This document shows positions 39,061 to 51,447 of a stretch of DNA of 64,000 nt, one piece after another (position 1 is the first letter of the stretch; each line of letters opens with the position of its first letter). The notes under the pieces are model-generated. The model searched no databases. It had not been told where the DNA came from and saw only the letters and a program-made list of their open reading frames with translations. The stretch is taken from contig OY540821.1 of the NCBI GenBank assembly GCA_961205875.1, positions 6,634,001-6,698,000 on the forward strand, in the 5' to 3' direction. The translations under genes were made by a program, and so were the position numbers. The DNA comes from Sialis fuliginosa. Lineage: Eukaryota > Arthropoda > Insecta > Megaloptera > Sialidae.

Positions 39061-39550
39061 CATTGATACATTTCCGGTTTTTACCTGGAGTCTCAGGGTT
39101 TGCACACTGGATCTCCGGGCTCAGGGTTTGGGTGAAATTTCTCCGGGTTTTGCAAAAAATGATGACGACTAAAAAAGGTTGTCAAAAATACAGCAGGCGG
39201 TACAAAAGTGCAAATTATGGTAATAAATTTTATGAAAATAAAAATAAAAAGAATAAAATTAAAATTAAAAAACGGGTCTTCATTTATATGTCAGGGTTTA
39301 CCAAAACTAAAATCTGGTTACCCTAATTAAAGAGTATCAAAATTGCTCCAATCCTTCCCTGGTTAAAGATTATTGTTGCGTATATAACAGAATGTATGTA
39401 TATATTTTTTTATTAAAACTGTCTCACAATCAGTAAGTTTCCTATACAAATATTAGTGATTTTGACTCATTCTTAATGATAATCATGTTTTATAAAAGTA
39501 GAATGAAGACATATCATTTTCTGTCCAGGGTAGCATCAGAAAAATTCGGT
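39061..39550. other. Gene-free stretch
   Basis: An 87-codon open frame at 39063-39326 reads through repeat-like GGGTTTG words and has no recognisable domain; I do not call it a gene. Confidence 0.4.
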
Positions 39551-40145
39551 CAAGACATACACGGGTGCAACAGTGCCGGATTAAGCCAGCGCGGGGTCTG
39601 TAGCCCTGTAGCAAATGTTATAAAAAGGCCCTCGGCAGTGGTGTCGTTAGGAGGGGGGGGTAACACCCGGCGTGTCCTTAATTTTTTTGAGGAGTGTATA
39701 AAAAAAACAACACTTTTACAGACAAACTTTTATCAATTTAATGTGGACAAATTTAGAAAAATCGATTAAAAAAATCAAAGATCGGAGCTTTAAAAATCGA
39801 TTTTTCGATAAAATCAAATCGAGATCGGAAACCCTAAAATTAAATTATGAATTACTGTAGATTTGGATACCCCGTATCCAGCGGCGGATTTACGTTAAGT
39901 GCCGCCCTGTGCAAAAAAAATTACCGCCCTTCTACCAAGGGAAAATATAACCTATTTTTTATATAAGTTCAATTTTAATTGACATTATCGGTGATTTTTT
40001 TACAGGGAAAGAGGGCGAAAAAATAAATCTCGCCCCCGTTTTATATTTTATCCTGCTAAATATCTCCCCTCTCCCTTATTGATGAAATGCAATTACATTT
40101 AGTTCATATGAAATTAATTTGATCACCCCCCCCCCTCCGCCGTTT
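39551..40145. mobile_element. hAT-like transposon debris
   Basis: Several hAT-like termini are crowded together: CAGTGCCGGATTAAGCC (about 39570), GGCAGTGGTGTCGTTAGG (about 39635) and CAGCGGCGGATTTACGTTAA (about 39880), with GGCGAAAAAATAAATCTCGC at about 40014. The pieces are degenerate and their boundaries unclear. Confidence 0.45.
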
Positions 40146-40797
40146 CAATATTATTTCCAACTCATAAAAAAAATTTATTGTTTAGGACCCCGTCTTTTAT
40201 ATAAATATTTTTTTAACTGTTTTTTGCTGAATTAAAAAATAATGTGTACACATTATTTTGTATATTAATTTTTTTTGCATTAAAGTATAATTAAAATGCA
40301 TAAAATTCAAGGTAAAATAAATAATAACAAACAAAATTAAATAAATAATTTATTTTAATATTTTGTATCATTTATATAAATATTTAATAACACTTAAAAC
40401 TTTTAATTAAACATAACCTATGAAAGTATAACTGAAATAGTGCTAAAATATCAAGAGCCTATACAATAAAATATAACCTAACTTTATTCTATATTTTATA
40501 ATGTCAAATAATTAATCAAATAAAATAAAACCTAAAGAAATTAAAAATAAATGTTTATTTACAACATAAAAATTAGAAAAATATTTATAAATAAATACAC
40601 AAAATTTATTTTAAATAATTATTTATACAATTTTTATAATAATTTACATTAAATTTAATAACTTCATTAAATTACTCCATTTTTAACAATATCGTTCAGA
40701 AAAACGTGATTTTACATTCCATATAAACATGGGACAAAAAAAATTTTGATTTTCAGAATGATATAAAATAAAATTGTCCCCGTTATTTATATTTTTT
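40146..40797. other. 3' flank of MARCH5
   Basis: It is very AT-rich. AATAAA candidates on the minus strand include 40610-40605, about 190 bp past the MARCH5 stop, suggesting the 3' UTR ends near there. No other gene. Confidence 0.4.
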
Positions 40798-42517
40798 TTA
40801 TAGATTTAATTCAGTTGGTCTGCCGATTGGAATAACATGCGGATTACCTAAATAAAATGAAATATTTGATTCCGTATAATCAAGTATCTTTCGCCTACAT
40901 TGCCTAATATACTGTTGTTGTTTGTGGTATATCCTTAAGCACCCCTTAATAGCTATAAAAGTCAATCCCCCTAATACCGTTTTGTGGAAGTTAGATTTGA
41001 CCGAGTAAAAGAAAAAATTTCCAAACAGAACTGCTACCGAAGGTAGTAGCAATGCTCCACATAGTATTCTAGTCGCAGAAACGGGATCACTCACTGGAGG
41101 TAAGTCATTCGCTGATGTTCCGTAGTAGGGGTCCCTCTCTATGCTGAAATGGGAGAAATTTTCTAATATTATTTACTCTAATAGTAATAGGCATGATGCC
41201 AGTAACAAAGTATCACTGAAATTACGATTTTAAATAATGAAATAAGTTAAAAAGATTCTAAAAAATGTATTTATTTTTATATTAAAAGCGAGATTAATAT
41301 GATTTTTGTTAAAATAGGCATCATCAGTTCTGAAAATTGGTATATAGCTTTATTTGATTATTATGATTCATATATGTAAGAATCCGAGGGTATTATTTTG
41401 TCTGCTAATCATTTTTTATCAAATAACAGGTGTCAAAAATTAGTTTTAAAAAAATATCTTAATTATTATTTTTGCAATCTGAAACATAGAATCAGAGATA
41501 TATTTAAAAACGTACATTAGAAGCATTAAAAAAGACAGTTTTTTTTTTTTTAATTATTTCTGTATGTTGGCCAATGTAAAGATTTCAGTTGCATATTCTC
41601 TACAATGCCTAAAACAAGCCAATAAAAGAAATTCCAAATTTTTTCGCTAATATTACTTACTAAATTATACGTACTAATTTTCAGGCTATCTAGAATTCCT
41701 TTGAAAGATCACAAGTTATCCTCGCTAGAATTAATAGTAGTACTAAAAAAATACTTACTGAAACGGTAGAACGTATTTTATTAAAGGAACATTAACTAAA
41801 TGCGACCTGATGAACATTAGAACTGTATCTTCCCATTTGATCATTTTTCCGACGATTAAAGCTACTGGTATTGCTGGCAGACCAACCAACAATATCATAG
41901 GATCTGCTTGTTCCATTATAGCCATACCATCTTGATGTCCGATCACCTGAAACAAAAATAAAACAATGATTCTCTACAGTTTATCTCAAACTTAACTAAT
42001 AATTCCAGTTACCTGCATTATAGTTATAGCCCCATAGGTAACCGCTGTCCAATATACAGCCCCTACAACAATCCCTGCGGCCATGAACGGACACAGTTTA
42101 TAAACGATGCTGTCGACAGTGTCCATGATTACAACTATAAGCCCCATGTGCGGGTACACTATCAGGTACTCTGTCTTGCACTGTGAGCACTGGACCTTCT
42201 CTACACCTCCCCCTTTTTGTTTCTCATCTACCCATCTTTGCAAGCAGTTCTGGTGAACCTGTCAGCAGATATAAATATAAATGCATTGATTTATTTTGAT
42301 AAAACAAAGAACAAGTTACCCATTTTGTTGATCCTATACATTTGCATGGTTTAACCCATTGAGCATTTTCATCATCTTCATCTGTGGCAAAGCAAACCCA
42401 GCAACATTTCTCCGACTGGACAGTAGGGGTTACAGAATAATTAGACGTTGTAGGTAATAATATACCATTGTTCAATTCTTCTGGAATATTTTGTGTATTT
42501 GTTTCTTCTGCTGTCAT
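40798..42517 (-). CDS. March5: MARCH5-like mitochondrial E3 ubiquitin ligase (4 exons, 325 aa)
   Basis: MARCH5 is a multi-pass RING-CH ubiquitin ligase of the mitochondrial outer membrane that controls fission/fusion factors and protein quality. Exons (minus): 42517-42320, 42258-42013, 41946-41759, 41143-40798, all with GT-AG joints that keep frame. The RING-CH (C4HC3) is complete across exons 1-2: C39, C42, C58, C60, H68, C71, C90, C93 (CWVCFAT...PCKCIGSTKW|VHQNCLQRWV...CSQCKTEYL). The diagnostic membrane part follows: CPFMAAGIVVG...YWTAVTYGAITIMQ|VIGHQDG, then IKWEDTVL. The C-terminal segment has SATRILCGALLLP, GGLTFIAIKG and KQQQYIRQCRRKIL, all as in animal MARCH5. It is longer than human (278 aa) because of an N-terminal extension of about 35 residues and a longer tail. 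Only 711 bp separates it from SAP18, read on the same strand. Confidence 0.95.
41187..41318 (-). repeat. Dispersed repeat in MARCH5 intron 3
   Basis: This is the inverted copy of 34095-34225 (AATAGGCATGATGCCAGTAA, AAAGTATCACTGAAATTACG ... ATATGATTTTTGTTAAAA). Confidence 0.65.
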
Positions 42518-42869
42518 TTTTATGTCTAATAAAAAATAAAACTACAATAAATAATTGTTCTTATAAAATTCTACGTCGGATTACATTATTTTATATTTCA
42601 AAACATAATTTGACAACTTTTTAGGTTATATTTGAGTTTGACATTTCGATTTTTTTATGATATATTTCGAGAATTTAAATACTTACTGATTTTCTTGGTT
42701 ATTTCAGTTAAAATGAATTTATTTTTTCATATTTTGAATGAAATATTATGCGTCACTTCACAAAAAAATTTCGCAATGTGAGTTAATATAAAAACTACGT
42801 ACTTTACTATTGGTAACAATGAGTGTCAAAATTCAAGTGTAAAAAAGGTAAAAAGTGTAAAAGGTGTAA

Positions 42870-43086
42870 AGCCTGTATCACACTTGTCAATTTTTTAAAA
42901 TTGACGACCTAAAATCGTATTTACTTGTCGATTTTACGTTCAATTTGTTAAAATAGAACATTCTATTTTTGCGTCAATTTTTTGGTAATTTCTAGAGATA
43001 TTAACGTTCGCCAATTAAGAACAATGTACCTACATAAAAAAATCTGATTAAAATTGATGAGAAAATTGACACGTGTAATACAAACT
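42870..43086. mobile_element. TAA-flanked MITE between MARCH5 and SAP18
   Basis: The left end AGCCTGTATCACACTTGTCA, then ATTTT, and the right end AAAATTGACACGTGTAATAC, then AAACT, are inverted copies. TAA lies at 42867-42869 and 43087-43089. It is a PIF/Harbinger-type MITE of 217 bp. Confidence 0.7.
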
Positions 43087-43227
43087 TAATACAAGTACAA
43101 ATTTCAAAGCATGACCTGTACTGTAAATAAATCACAAATAAATATTAATCGATTAATTTATTAAAAAATGTTACATTCATTCAATAGTTATTCTTAATTT
43201 TAAAATATATATTATTACACCAAATTA

Positions 43228-43918
43228 TTAATATGGCCGCCCTCTCTGATAAGATTGGTTTGGCCTTCTCATTCCCTGAGGTTTCCAGGGTCTGTATGGT
43301 GGTGTGATCGATATATCTAAATAATCACCAATATTAAATCTACATTGTGATAAAGACTTCATATCATCGGCCCCTTTTTCTCCAGTTCTTGTTGTTCCTA
43401 AAACACACAATAAAATATTTAATCAGAAATTAATCTATTAGTAAAATGTTTAGTTTTAATATGTATTACCTATTTCTCGCATCCTGTAAGTTGGACTTCG
43501 TAAATCTGGTGAAACTAGAGAGAAATCGAGATACGTTCCTTTACGCCTTGTGTCTGGGTTAACTTCTTTAACAAGACATGAAAGTTCGTGAAGTGTGGCA
43601 TCTTGCCATGTATATATCTGTAGTTCATTTGGAGGTACATTTCCTCTTGCATATTCTGATAGATTGTTATGACGGTTGTTTGCCCAGAAAACACGTAACA
43701 AAAGAGGACATGTCTATCAACAAAATAAATTTAATAAATAAATATTTATGAAATAACTTCATTATTTCTTTTCGAAAATATAAGCAGCATCAACTTTTGT
43801 AGAAATAATATAGTATATACAAGTAAAAATAATTATTTATATTAACCTTCTCGCGATCCACCGGTTTTTCTACAGGTTTTTCTTCAATAATCATAGATTC
43901 TACACCTGCAGATGCCAT
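43228..43918 (-). CDS. SAP18: SAP18, Sin3-associated / ASAP-complex subunit (3 exons, 161 aa)
   Basis: SAP18 is a ubiquitin-fold protein of the Sin3 histone-deacetylase corepressor and of the ASAP/PSAP complexes on the exon junction. Exons (minus): 43918-43847, 43713-43470, 43397-43228; GT-AG joints, phases 0 and 1. The product is 161 aa against 153 in human. Family signatures are in order: PVEKPVDREK|TCPLLLRVF (residues 15-33), RGNVPPNELQIYTWQDATL, LVKEVNPDTRRKGT, YRMREIG|TTRTGEKG and FNIGDYLDISITPPYRP. The tail is arginine/proline rich (RPNQSYQRGRPY). The start is the only ATG giving the conserved N-terminus. The minus-strand AATAAA at 43162-43157 is a good poly(A) signal. It lies head to head with sarah. 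Confidence 0.96.
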
Positions 43919-44276
43919 TTCATTCGATTAATTGTACTTCTTAATTATTTTAGGCTCTGTATTTATAAAAAATGCCTTAATTTTCAAAGAAAATCGTAAA
44001 AGATAACAAAACATACAATATCAACTTTGAGGTTATAAAGACGCCTTCAAATTTTAATAAAATGTCAGACATACCAACTTTATATTTTTATTATCTCAAT
44101 TTTCTTTTCCCCCATGTTTAGTATTTTGACATTTGCCTAACAAATTTGACATTAAGATTCGAGAAGTTTTTATTAATTTACAAGATATGTTTTTAAGTTA
44201 AATCTAAACTACTTATACACTCTATAAACATTGGTTTCATGTATTATTACCGATATTCGTAACTAAATATATAAAT
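43919..44276. promoter_or_regulatory. Bidirectional promoter interval SAP18 / sarah
   Basis: Only 358 bp separates the divergent start codons, so both 5' UTRs and core promoters must fit here. It is AT-rich; I see no unambiguous TATA box or initiator. Confidence 0.6.
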
Positions 44277-45037
44277 ATGTCGAATCTTGAGCGCCGATCT
44301 TCTATTGATGATACTGATAATGTTGATAATATTATAATAAACGAGTTAGATGGGTTACCAAATGTGCATCCAAACTTGGTGCCTGAAGCAGATGTGAATT
44401 CAACATCGAATGACCATACACCGAGTGAATTAGATGATATACCGATGTCATTGATTGTGACAAATATACATGATAGTGTATTTGCTAATGAGAAACAGAA
44501 ACTCGAAATGGAATCCTTATTTAAACGGTATAATATATCAATAAGTTAGTTTTAAGTTGCATGCATTACTAATCTATTTCACATAATTTGAATAGATACG
44601 GAGAGCCTTGCACATTCAACTGGTTGCGCAGTTTTCGCCGTCTTCGAGTAAACTACAAATCCCCATCATCGGCCGCAGCTGCTCGCGTTCAGCTTCACCA
44701 ATACCCAGTCCTAAACTCAGTGATCACTTGCTATTTTGCTCAACCCGTTACACCAGTAACCGTCAAGAACCTCGAACTCCCTGCACCCGTCAAAATGTTC
44801 CTCATATCTCCTCCTGCGTCGCCACCACTTGACTGGCAACCACGTCCAGAGAATGAACCGTTGGTCAACCATGACTTGCTTGCGGCTCTGGCGACACTTG
44901 CCCCTGGTGGGTCGCACGAGCTTCACCCGCCTGGAAACGGGCAGCCGGGTATCGTTGTGCATACGATAGCAGCAGCCGAGAAAGCGAAGAATGAGAAACA
45001 GAAAATACCCCAGACGAGGTGTCCGGAACAGGTTTAG
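44277..45037 (+). CDS. sra: Sarah/nebula calcipressin (RCAN), calcineurin regulator (2 exons, 230 aa)
   Basis: RCAN proteins bind calcineurin and tune its phosphatase activity; Drosophila sarah/nebula acts in egg activation and neurons. Exons: 44277-44527 and 44596-45037, a 68-bp intron with GT-AG ends restoring an Arg codon (FK|R|YGEPCTF). Residues 56-137 form the RRM-like domain (MSLIVTNIHDSVF...PVLNSVITCYFAQP). FLISPPASPP (152-161) is the family's SP repeat with phosphorylatable serines. QPGIVVHT (200-207) is the PxIxIT-like calcineurin docking site, and QTRCPE near the end matches the conserved TxxP tail. The N-terminal 50 residues are acidic and low complexity. The stop TAG is immediately followed by a consensus donor (GTAAGT at 45038), so a 3'-UTR intron is likely. 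It is divergently transcribed from SAP18. Confidence 0.95.
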
Positions 45038-46503
45038 GTAAGTTTTCTGTTCCTTTTTAACATGTTTGCTAATAATTGGTTGAATTTTGCCCAAAAATGT
45101 GTATTGTGGGTCAAATTTGAACTGCAAGAATACTTTACCTTAATGTGGTTTATATACAGCCAGTAATTGATATTTACAGGTTGGATTTTTTTTCAAATCG
45201 TACACAGTTGTGTGGATCGAATTTGACCCACAGAACATGATGACTTTTTATTGGGTTAAATATTACATAAAGTAGCGAATGCGTTAATAAAAACTTCACA
45301 TGTTATTTTATTTCGTTGCTCATGTTGATAGGTTTTTTATTTTGTTGTTTTATACATGTTTTTATGTGATGCATCTTAGTTTTTGAATGTAAGTTTTAAA
45401 TTATATTGTCAATATTATATTAATTTTTCAATGTATTGTCAATCAAAACTTATAACACTAACTAAAATTTTAAAATGTCACATAGAACATCATACAGTCT
45501 GTCTAACAATAGCATGACCAAGAAAACTATGTCTCCTATGACAAAAAGGCTCAGTTATTGTCTTACCTTTGCCAGAACTAAACAAATTCAAGAAAAAGGT
45601 ATTATACAAACTCATCTATAAGCTTATAGCCTCAAATAATGAAGCGCAATGATTTAAAAGTTATGTCAGTGACACTCTTATTAAACAAACTGTACATCTT
45701 TAAGTTACTTTAAATAAAAGTCATAAATAATTATAGATTAAGTTTGAAATTTATATTTTTCAAATCGACCTATGATAGAGAATCCTATAATACTCTTGTC
45801 ATTATTTTACTTTATTTATACAGTATTATTTTAGTTTGTAGTTATTTTTTCTAATATGTATAAAACAACAAATAATGACATTAAATAATTAATGTAGGTG
45901 TTAAATAGTCAAGATACTTATTACTTAGATATTAAATACTGAAAATCTGCTACTTACAAACAGTTTCTTATTTATTTCAGACCAAAATCCATTACTAGGG
46001 ACTGTCCATAAACTCCTTGTCACAGTAAGCACTATACCCCACCTGCCTCTCCCCTGACATGCGTACATAGTTAATGGACAGCCCTTTAGATTCTTTGGCT
46101 AATTCTCAAGATGATTTTTCATCTTACATATTTTTGTTTTAAATTATAACTACCTTATTTTAAAAGATATTTATGAATGTTTATAAGTAGGAGAGGTTCT
46201 GTTATTTAGAAAATTTATATTGAACACTGCATACATTGATTTAAATTATTTTTAAATGCCATATCCGAAACGATTGGTTCTTTTACCATCACTGACGTGA
46301 AAGTGAAATAAAAATACAAGCCGAAACTGAAAATATGAAGTTGTCAATTGTAATCTGTTTTTAAATATCACTTTCATATCGGTGTGTTTAAAAAGTAACT
46401 ATTATAATATGGTAATTCAGTAATTGTAATAATATACAATGTGTAATAGTGTTTTCTAGAATTATAGCACTTTGAATATCCTAGAACATATGTATTATTT
46501 ATA
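45038..46503 (+). other. Sarah 3' flank, possible 3'-UTR intron
   Basis: The GTAAGT donor at 45038-45043 has a pyrimidine-rich acceptor candidate at 45971-45980 (TTTATTTCAG). No coding exon was seen. The rest is AT-rich single-copy-looking DNA. Confidence 0.45.
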
Positions 46504-46660
46504 CAGAGTGTTCCAGCTTTGAAAAACCAGGCAAAGGTCTTTTTTGTACTACTTATGATGATAGCTTTAGCTTTCCAATGATATTTAAAAAGTAATTAAA
46601 AAGAATGAAACTACCTATCATTAAAAAATTGGTTTGATTCTTCAAGGCTGGAACACACTG
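46504..46660. mobile_element. TA-flanked 157-bp MITE
   Basis: CAGAGTGTTCCAGCTTTGAA and the right end TTCAAGGCTGGAACACACTG are inverted copies with TA on each side (46502-46503 and 46661-46662). Mariner-type. Confidence 0.75.
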
Positions 46661-49600
46661 TATATAAATTTTAATTTACTATAAAAATATAATTAAACGC
46701 ATTACGATTTTATATAAAAAAAATGTGCATATTACAATTTAGATCATTATTTAATTTTCATTAAAAAAAATGTATGTAATGTTTACGAAATTTAAATTAT
46801 ATTATCTATTATTTATATTAAAAAGTAAAGTAGAAATATATTTAGTCAATTTTATCCCGTTAATATTATTATTAAACATTTTGCAATAAGTTATCGAAAT
46901 TATTTAAATAAATACAATAACAATGTGCCATACTTATAATAAAAGTTTAGAACACCAAAATGCGGTAACACTATTGACTAACTTTATCTTCAAATGCTTT
47001 TACTATAAGTGTGGTGATTTTTATCACTACTACTATAATAACTGATCTTTCTTGAAAACAATTACTTAAATTTTAATAACTTCTTTTATTTAATAATTGA
47101 ATTATTATTAATATCGACAATGAAAAGCTGAAACCAAATTTAAACGATACACACAAAATTTTATAGTAGGGCAAAAAACTATATTTTTTCAGTTTTTGTC
47201 AGCAGTTTTTACTAAAATTAGTCTCATTTAATATTTTTTTGAGTTTTCTTTGAATTTATTAAAAATTACAGTGGTTTTACTGTAATACAAGTGGTCTATC
47301 GTAGAGCTACGTTGAACAAACAATACGATGTGGCTTAAAATACTGATTTTAATGATACAGGAAGGTGTTGAAACTTATCAGGTGTCCGCAGTTTTTAATG
47401 GGTAAAAATAAAATTATAAAATGTTTGTGCATCACTTTATTTTATTGATGTATAACATGCCAAAATTATCGATAATAATTCTATTAAAAATAACAAAAAA
47501 TTATTTTAATGTGGATTTATTTCCCAAAAATGGAGTAACGTAACACATAAGTTTAAATAAATAATGAGTTATAACCTTTTAAGTGTGATTTCACCCTTAA
47601 CTTTTTGTTTTCAGTATTTAGTACAAAACCTCCTACAATAACTGCCATTTGCTTTTATAGCACTTTTCGAGAGTAAAAGTCAAATTATTCATTTTGACGC
47701 TCATGTACTTGCTTCTACCGTAGCCTGAATAAAATTGCAGACTTTTCTTTTCAACGCAATTTTTGTTTTTTCAATAATTGCATCCATTTTAAAATGACAG
47801 CTGATTAATTTCAATACCTTCCCGTGGAAATAACTTAATATCGCTTATTTAGTTTCAGTTTTCCATCATTGATACACGTTCATGAAAAAAATTATGGATC
47901 CACTTTTTTTTAAATGTATGTAACTTTTTCAAACTTTGGTTGAAAAATTATATAAAAACTTAAAACCTCATTTTGTCTGTTAAGTTAAATAATTCGGAAA
48001 AAGTCAAGTGAAATTATTAAATTTAATGTATTTTGTGATCTACACAAAGATATTTTATAAATATATTGTTCTTTTCCGAAAAAAAAAGCAACCCATTAAT
48101 TTTTTTATGGATGTAATTTTTCCAAAGAATAATATTCTATATTTGTGATTTAAAGTTTAGTAAAATATATCATAACTTTACCATAAAAATGTATGTTTTA
48201 AAAAATATAAATCTCAACTTAAAGAAATTAGAGGGGTAGTATTTTAAATATTTGTTATTATTTTGGAAATTGTTGCATCTTTCAAATGTTTTTTAACAGA
48301 TATTTCAACTAGTATATATTTTACTGAATAAAATTTACAATTTAAAAATCAAGAAATAGATTTATTCAATACATAATAATTTAAAATACTGACTCTCTAA
48401 ACTCAAACTATTTTAATGGAATGTGATATAAATTAAGATATATGATTAAAAAAAAACTATTAAGAATGAATATAAGATTGATGAAAGAAATATTTGTCAT
48501 ATGATAAGATAATTAAATTATTGTGAAAATAAAATTGCACTCAAAGTACGGTTGATGTAGAAGATAAAAATTCCCTGTATTATAAACGAATCATTAACGA
48601 ATAAAATAAAGAAAATTTTTTTTGTTAAATCCATAGATAAAAACTAATTGATGTGACTCAAAGATTTAATTATTTGTCGTTTATAACACAGAGAAAAGGT
48701 CTTCAAAATTAACATTTTCGGTCCATGTTGTGTGAAAAAAATTTGTAAAAATGTAAATTACGAAAATCAAAAAAAATATATATATATTTTGTGACATCAT
48801 TGTTAATTTTAAAAACAAGAAGTTGCATATCTAAGATGAAGAAATACATGTTAGTGTTTCGGTGAAATTAATGTTTTGTTGAAAAAAAAATATACAAAAA
48901 AAACGACTTATTTTGTGTTATTATTTATATGTCAATTTCAATTGTTGTAAATGTTATCGTTTTGATTGTATTTGATTTTACTATTGTATTATTTTAAATG
49001 AATTGATTGAAGTTGTTATATTTAATATTAATAAAGAAAATGTATTTGTTGAATTCATTGTTTTATTTACAACCATAGAACATTAAATTTAATGTTCTGT
49101 GTTTACAACTTATAAAATAATTAATAGAGCGAAATTAAATTAAATCCTGTTAGTGAAAGTTAATTTTAAGAAAATTAGATTGGATTAAATTCATTAAATT
49201 AAATTTGATCTACGTAGATAGAATTTATATTTTCCACGTTAATACCAAATTTGCTTTTGACAGTTAAGGCTTTCTTAATAATAGAAAAACACTTTTTTTT
49301 TTACTTTCTTCACAAATCCAGAAGAGCTATGTAATTTTCTATAATGACTTAATTTTCTTTAAATATTAACATAAAACAATTCAAGAATGGAGGACACCAC
49401 CACTGTGCCTGTCAGGGCAGGATTAAACAAACAGTATGGCAAGGATAGTATAAAAAACAGACAGATAAATTTAAACATTTTTATTTCAACAAATTTGTGT
49501 GCTATTATACACAATGCTACTTATATAACTAAAATTTCTCCTGTCCGATCTTAAAATAATTTTGAACGTTTATTTTCAATCATATATATTTTCAATCCAT

Positions 49601-50021
49601 AAGTACTTTGTATAAAATACTTCTCTCCTTCTTCATTTTGAATTTGTGCTCTTGGGAAATAGTGTATTTTATTTATTTATAATTTATAAAACGTCACAAT
49701 TATTATTTTTAGTTAATTACATCAGTAAAAACCTAAAACTTGCAACCAACAAAACTTAATAATAATAGTAACAATTAGAATCAATTATTGCATTATGTTT
49801 TAATTTGAAAAGTGTTCTGGGCATATAATCTATTATAACGAGACTCGGCTATTAGTTACAAGAATTAACATTATACGATTATGAGCTATTTTCAACAATA
49901 TATGATTTACGTTAAATTAAATTTATAATAAATAAATGCCTAAACCAATAACATATATGTATATTAAATATTTCTTAAAATATTAGGAATCTATTCTAGG
50001 AACATTAAATGGCAATAAATA
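46661..50021. other. Long gene-free AT-rich interval
   Basis: No exon, RNA gene or bounded transposon was seen. There is a poly(A) signal candidate AATAAA at 49030-49035 followed by a GT-rich stretch (TGTATTTGTTG), which could end a long sarah 3' UTR (inference). Confidence 0.4.
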
Positions 50022-50089
50022 CAGGATGTTCAAAAAGATAATAAAAATCAAACAAGAAAAATATTTCATTACACTTTTTGATCAGCCTG
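50022..50089. mobile_element. 68-bp micro-MITE, TA-flanked
   Basis: CAGGATGTTCAAAAAG and CTTTTTGATCAGCCTG are inverted ends, with TA on each side (50020-50021 and 50090-50091). Confidence 0.6.
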
Positions 50090-51027
50090 TACGTATTTTT
50101 ATAGTGTAATGATCTCTATTAATATATACAATATAGCTTTATTATAAATATATAATGAACCGGTATAATAAGTTTACTAAAAATATTTTTATCACGAATA
50201 AATCATAATTTTGTCCGTCAAAAACCTAAACGTTACTGTGCTTCTAGGTGTAACAATAAACAAAAAGACAAAAATTATGTAGTTAAAGATTACTGTGGAA
50301 GGTTCTTTTTAATTTTTATATAATAATTCTTTAATTAACACATACTCATTTTTTTTATACAGTATACAAATGAAGGTGTAAAAAAAAACATTCGCTTTTG
50401 TTACAAAATAAGTTAGTTTATCACCTAAAAAATATATTTTAAAAGTTTGTAGAGAATTAAATTACCTACAAAATTATCATTTTACTTATTTTTGTAGAGA
50501 AAATAGTTTAGCTATGATAGCCCTTTAAACGTAACTTTTAACGAGTTGATTTTTGCAGACATTTTTGTAGAGAATTAATGTCCTGAATTGAACCTTTAAA
50601 AAAGCACTAGGATTTTTTTAGATCAAAAACGAACTTATTTAGTAACGAGAAGCGAGGGAAAAAAAGTTTTATTTTATTTAATTAATATAAATATATCACT
50701 CATATTTCCTCGGAATGTTTTAAAATTGCTTGATTAACTAAAACATATCTTGATTTCTTTTATTTCGTTCAAAAAATAAATTTTTTTTTAATTTACAGCA
50801 TTCAAAAATAGTTCAAGGCAAGTTACAGTCTTATTTAATTAACTAATCAAGTACCTTGGTGTAAAAATTAGTAAATCAATGAAACATTATGCATAAAACA
50901 TTTGAAATAAACCTGTATTTCATGTTTAGCATATTTAATTTTATTGTAGGGCCTATACAATGTATATTATTGTAAATAAAAACTTGTTAGGCTAATTATT
51001 TTATTGGATTTTCAATAAATGTATATA
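50090..51027. other. Gene-free AT-rich stretch
   Basis: Words such as TTTGTAGAGAATTAA recur at about 50448 and 50566 and resemble parts of the 51028-51447 palindrome. No gene. Confidence 0.4.
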
Positions 51028-51447
51028 CAGGCCAAGCGCCAAGTATTTTGGAGTAGAAGAAATCATAGAGTGAGCAAAGAGACAAAAATCAGTTTTTGCT
51101 GATTTTTTTACTTTCTTTCAACTTTACGACAAAAATAGTTAAGTATAAAACAAAAGCTAATTAAATTCTCTACAAATAAGATTATATACATATTTTTCCT
51201 CAGATTTGTACTTCACTGAATAATGACCGTCTGAATTTTGGTGAAGTATGAATCAAATGAAAAATATGTACAGAATCTTTTTTAGAGAATTTAACAGATT
51301 TTAATTTTGTCTATAACTATTTTTGCTGTAAAGTGAAAAGCAAGTCAAGAGATCAGCAAAAACTATGTCTCTTTCAGTTGCCAACCTCATCAAAGAAGTC
51401 AGAACTATTTCTGAATTTCATAAATTTTTCCTACTTGGCGCCTGACC
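51028..51447. mobile_element. About 420-bp palindromic element
   Basis: The ends CAGGCCAAGCGCCAAGTA and TACTTGGCGCCTGACC are inverted. The inner words AAAGAGACAAAAATCAGTTT/TTTGCTGAT pair with ATCAGCAAA/AACTATGTCTCTTT, and TTTACGACAAAAATAGTTAA with AACTATTTTTGCTGTAAA. Arms are about 200 bp at roughly 75-80% by eye. The 71-codon open frame in the right arm is an artefact. Confidence 0.65.

Noticed and set aside
39063-39769. Open frames of 87 and 97 codons
   Set aside because: They run through transposon debris with no domain and no splice-compatible context.
44717-45127. 136-codon minus-strand frame opposite sarah exon 2
   Set aside because: It is the antisense shadow of a conserved coding exon.
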